From positions 1-15,204 of the forward strand of contig JAUXIH010000012.1 of assembly GCA_030621105.1 (NCBI GenBank): a stretch of 15,204 nt of DNA, read 5' to 3'. The translations under genes and the position numbers were made by a program. Below, piece by piece: positions 12,872 through 15,204 of this stretch. How positions within the stretch are numbered: position 1 is the first letter of the stretch; every line of letters begins with the position of its first letter. Origin of the DNA: Dehalococcoidia bacterium. GTDB lineage: Bacteria > Chloroflexota > Dehalococcoidia > GIF9 > AB-539-J10. The notes under the pieces were generated by a model that searched no databases, was not told the DNA's origin, and worked only from the letters and a program-made list of their open reading frames with translations.

Positions 12872-15204
12872 CCTTCTCCATCCCAAAGGTAACATCGTGG
12901 CCAGAAATCCTGCAGCTCTCAATATAAGCTCCCTCAGGAGGCAAGCTATCAATAAGACTCAATGATAACGTTTCCTGCCGGATATAATCACTAAAATTGC
13001 GCAATACCCCTCGCACTGACTCATCTGCATGGTAATAGGTTGTAATATGATCAGCAATATCAAATTTAGCAGCCCGCCGCATGGTTTGGAGACGGCGTAC
13101 AATTTCCCGGCTAAGCCCTTCAGCAAGTAGCTCAGGTGTAAGACAAGTGCCCACAGCTACCAAATACTTGGCATCTCTAGCTATACTATAATCAGGGTTA
13201 TCCTGCGATAGCTCCTCTTCGACCAGCACCATTTCTTTAACATTTATCTCCTCCAGTATTTCTGAAGTTGATCTGCACAAAGACTCTTCTTCTTTTTTCG
13301 ATGTAATCTTGACAGCAACCTTTGCCAGGGGTTGACGAACCTTAATCCCGGCTTTGGCCCGTGCTGCTCTGCCCAAGCTTGATATTCTCATCGCCAACTC
13401 CACATCCTCGTTTATCTCCGGGAAAATCTTGCTTTCGTCGGCCACAGGAAATTCAGTGAGATGTACACTCTCATCAGCATCAACATCAACCGATCTAACC
13501 AAGTTCTGATACAACTGCTCGGCAATAAAAGGAGTAAGGGGAGCCAAAAGTTGGGATAGGGTAACCAACGATTGATATAGCGTATTATATGCAGCAGCCT
13601 TATCAGCATCATTCTCGCTCTTCCAAAATCGACGGCGGCTTCTCCGTACATACCAATTTGATAACCCGTCCACAAAATCACCAATGCACCGCGCTGCCAG
13701 CGCAGGATCATAAGCCTCCATAGCTCTGGTCACATCAAGTATCAAGCGGTTTAGCTCCGATATAACCCACCGATCCAAACTGGTGAGAGATAGCTGCTTT
13801 TGAGACTGGGGAACAAAATGGTCGATATTGGCATATAGGGCAAAAAAGTAGTACGTGTTCCATAGAGTAAGAAGGTTTCGTCTCATGAGATCAGCAACCA
13901 TATGTTTAGAAAAGCGATGCACATTTTCACCCGAGGTGGAAACTAACAAATACCAACGCAGAGGGTCAGCTCCATATCCATTAATCACATCCCACGGATC
14001 TACCACATTGCCTTTAGTTTTGCTCATCTTTTCCCCTTGAGCATCAACAACATGCCCCAGGCAAATAACATTCTTAAAACATGCTTGGCCAAACAGCAAA
14101 GTGGAGAGGGCATGCAAACTATAAAACCAACCACGAGTTTGATCAATGGCTTCGCAAATAAAGTCAGCAGGGAAATTATGCTGAAACTCATCTTCATTCT
14201 CAAACGGATAATGCCACTGGGCTATAGGCATAGCTCCAGAATCAAACCAGCAATCTGTAACCTCAGGCACACGCTTCATTTCACCACCACACTCAGGGCA
14301 AGTAAAAGCAATCTCGTCTACATAAGGGCGATGTAAATCTAACTCCTCGTGATCTAACATCTTCTTTGAGAACACACCTTCAGCTTGACGAGATAACTGT
14401 CTCTTCTTTAGCTCCTCGACACTGCCAATACACTCACAGTGATTACATGCCGAACACCTCCATATATTGAGCGGAGTGCCCCAATATCTCTCCCGGGAAA
14501 AAGCCCAGTCAACATTGTTCTCCAGCCAATCACCAAAACGCCCATGCTTGATATATTCAGGATACCAATGTATGCCAGCGTTGCCAGAAATCAACTTATC
14601 CTTGATCGCGGTGGTTTTGATATACCAAGACTTCTTGGCATAGTACAGAAGAGGAGTTCCGCATCTCCAACAAAAGGGATAAGTATGGGTAATCTTCTCA
14701 CGGCGATAAAGCAAACCCCGTGATTTGAGGTCTTCAAGAATAAGGAGGTCAGCATCCTTAACAAACTTGCCCGCAAAGGAATATGTACCGCTGATCTTAC
14801 CATCCAGGTCTACGTGCTGAACAAAATCCAGTCCATTCTCCATGCCCGCAGCAAAATCAACTTCACCAAAGGCAGGAGCCATATGAACAATCCCCGTACC
14901 TTCTTCTAAAGAGACAAAATCTGTGCTGATGACAGGGTAAGTAAGATTCTCTTCATCTTTTTGCACAGTAAGCGAAGGCAACTTGGTGCGCTGTGCATCA
15001 AAATCATGTGGATTGTACAGTGGCTCATACCTGAGCCCCTCAAGATCTTTTCCGTGCACCACTCCTTTCTGTACATAATCATCAAGCCCAACCCTATCAA
15101 CAAGACCAGCAGCTAAAATAAGGTAATCATCATCAGATTCCATAATGCTATAGTCAGCATTCTTTGCCACTGCCAGAGCAGTATTACCAGGCAGGGTCCA
15201 GGGA
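12843..15204 (-). CDS. ileS: Isoleucyl-tRNA synthetase, C-terminal 786 residues (5' end outside the window)
   Basis: The frame is open to the right edge: its first visible residues PWTLPGNTALAV belong to the conserved TPWTLP(S/A/G)NTALAV motif at the start of the CP1 editing domain, so no start codon should be sought here. Visible: editing-domain EEGTGIVHMAPAFGEVDF, a zinc-type CSACNHCEC and CPEC, DCWFDSGAMP, DQTRGWFYSLH, the class I catalytic loop KMSKTKGNVVDPWDV, and the anticodon-binding region with NWYVRRSRRRFWK. The GTGIVHMAPAFG form, the C-terminal domain layout and the absence of a C-terminal zinc finger resemble the IleRS2 (archaeal/eukaryotic-like) type, which in other bacteria is associated with natural mupirocin insensitivity; that is inference. 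The enzyme charges tRNA-Ile in the cytoplasm. Its last 29 bases overlap htrA tail to tail, with no room for a separate terminator. Confidence 0.96.
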   Translation of the reverse strand, partial: PWTLPGNTALAVAKNADYSIMESDDDYLILAAGLVDRVGLDDYVQKGVVHGKDLEGLRYEPLYNPHDFDAQRTKLPSLTVQKDEENLTYPVISTDFVSLEEGTGIVHMAPAFGEVDFAAGMENGLDFVQHVDLDGKISGTYSFAGKFVKDADLLILEDLKSRGLLYRREKITHTYPFCWRCGTPLLYYAKKSWYIKTTAIKDKLISGNAGIHWYPEYIKHGRFGDWLENNVDWAFSRERYWGTPLNIWRCSACNHCECIGSVEELKKRQLSRQAEGVFSKKMLDHEELDLHRPYVDEIAFTCPECGGEMKRVPEVTDCWFDSGAMPIAQWHYPFENEDEFQHNFPADFICEAIDQTRGWFYSLHALSTLLFGQACFKNVICLGHVVDAQGEKMSKTKGNVVDPWDVINGYGADPLRWYLLVSTSGENVHRFSKHMVADLMRRNLLTLWNTYYFFALYANIDHFVPQSQKQLSLTSLDRWVISELNRLILDVTRAMEAYDPALAARCIGDFVDGLSNWYVRRSRRRFWKSENDADKAAAYNTLYQSLVTLSQLLAPLTPFIAEQLYQNLVRSVDVDADESVHLTEFPVADESKIFPEINEDVELAMRISSLGRAARAKAGIKVRQPLAKVAVKITSKKEEESLCRSTSEILEEINVKEMVLVEEELSQDNPDYSIARDAKYLVAVGTCLTPELLAEGLSREIVRRLQTMRRAAKFDIADHITTYYHADESVRGVLRNFSDYIRQETLSLSLIDSLPPEGAYIESCRISGHDVTFGMEKVNKEVAPGV

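Noticed and set aside
12843..15170. GTG at 15170 as the start of ileS
   Set aside because: The frame continues upstream with the conserved PWTLPGNTALAV motif to the window edge, so the gene simply runs out of the window.

Overview
The window looks like chromosomal DNA of a Chloroflexota bacterium, most likely a Dehalococcoidia relative. This rests on gene content and protein character (PyrR-led pyr operon, two-gene SufC/SufB pair, eukaryote/archaea-like IleRS) and is an inference without a database search. No phage, IS element, CRISPR array, tRNA or rRNA was seen. Almost everything is on the minus strand; only an HtrA-type protease gene is on the plus strand. No gene-free stretch reaches 300 bases; the three gaps (672-872, 2882-3055, 11552-11761) hold promoters and leader elements.

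Left end (1-702, minus): a small operon with a near-consensus promoter, an AbrB/SpoVT-fold regulator, a decayed stub of an ABC-transporter ATPase gene that was never in view as a full gene, and the first 71 codons of an HlyD/RND-adaptor-like lipoprotein that runs off the edge. Next (873-2881) is a sufC-sufB pair, a compact Fe-S cluster assembly unit.

Centre (3056-11656, minus): a tightly packed pyrimidine operon, pyrR-pyrB-pyrC-carA-carB-pyrK-yjbQ, in which consecutive genes overlap by 1-8 bases or lie 5 bases apart. CarA/CarB make carbamoyl phosphate, PyrB and PyrC carry it to dihydroorotate, and PyrK is the electron-transfer subunit of dihydroorotate dehydrogenase. pyrD, pyrF and pyrE are not in the window; a YjbQ-family gene sits where pyrD would be expected. 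The 5' leader of pyrR carries a recognisable PyrR-binding hairpin, an intrinsic terminator and a perfectly complementary (with wobbles) antiterminator, so the regulator encoded by the first gene very probably controls the whole operon through its own leader. The terminator also contains the pyrR ribosome binding site.

Right end (11721-15204): htrA (plus) diverges from the pyr operon and converges on ileS (minus, 5' end beyond the window), the two genes overlapping tail to tail by 29 bases.

The most noteworthy items are the complete PyrR attenuator fused to a translation-initiation region, the ABC ATPase remnant, a Gln-to-Leu change in the otherwise near-invariant CxGxQ glutaminase motif of CarA, and the yjbQ/pyrD replacement. 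I did not find a clearly new biological system; most of the window is housekeeping.
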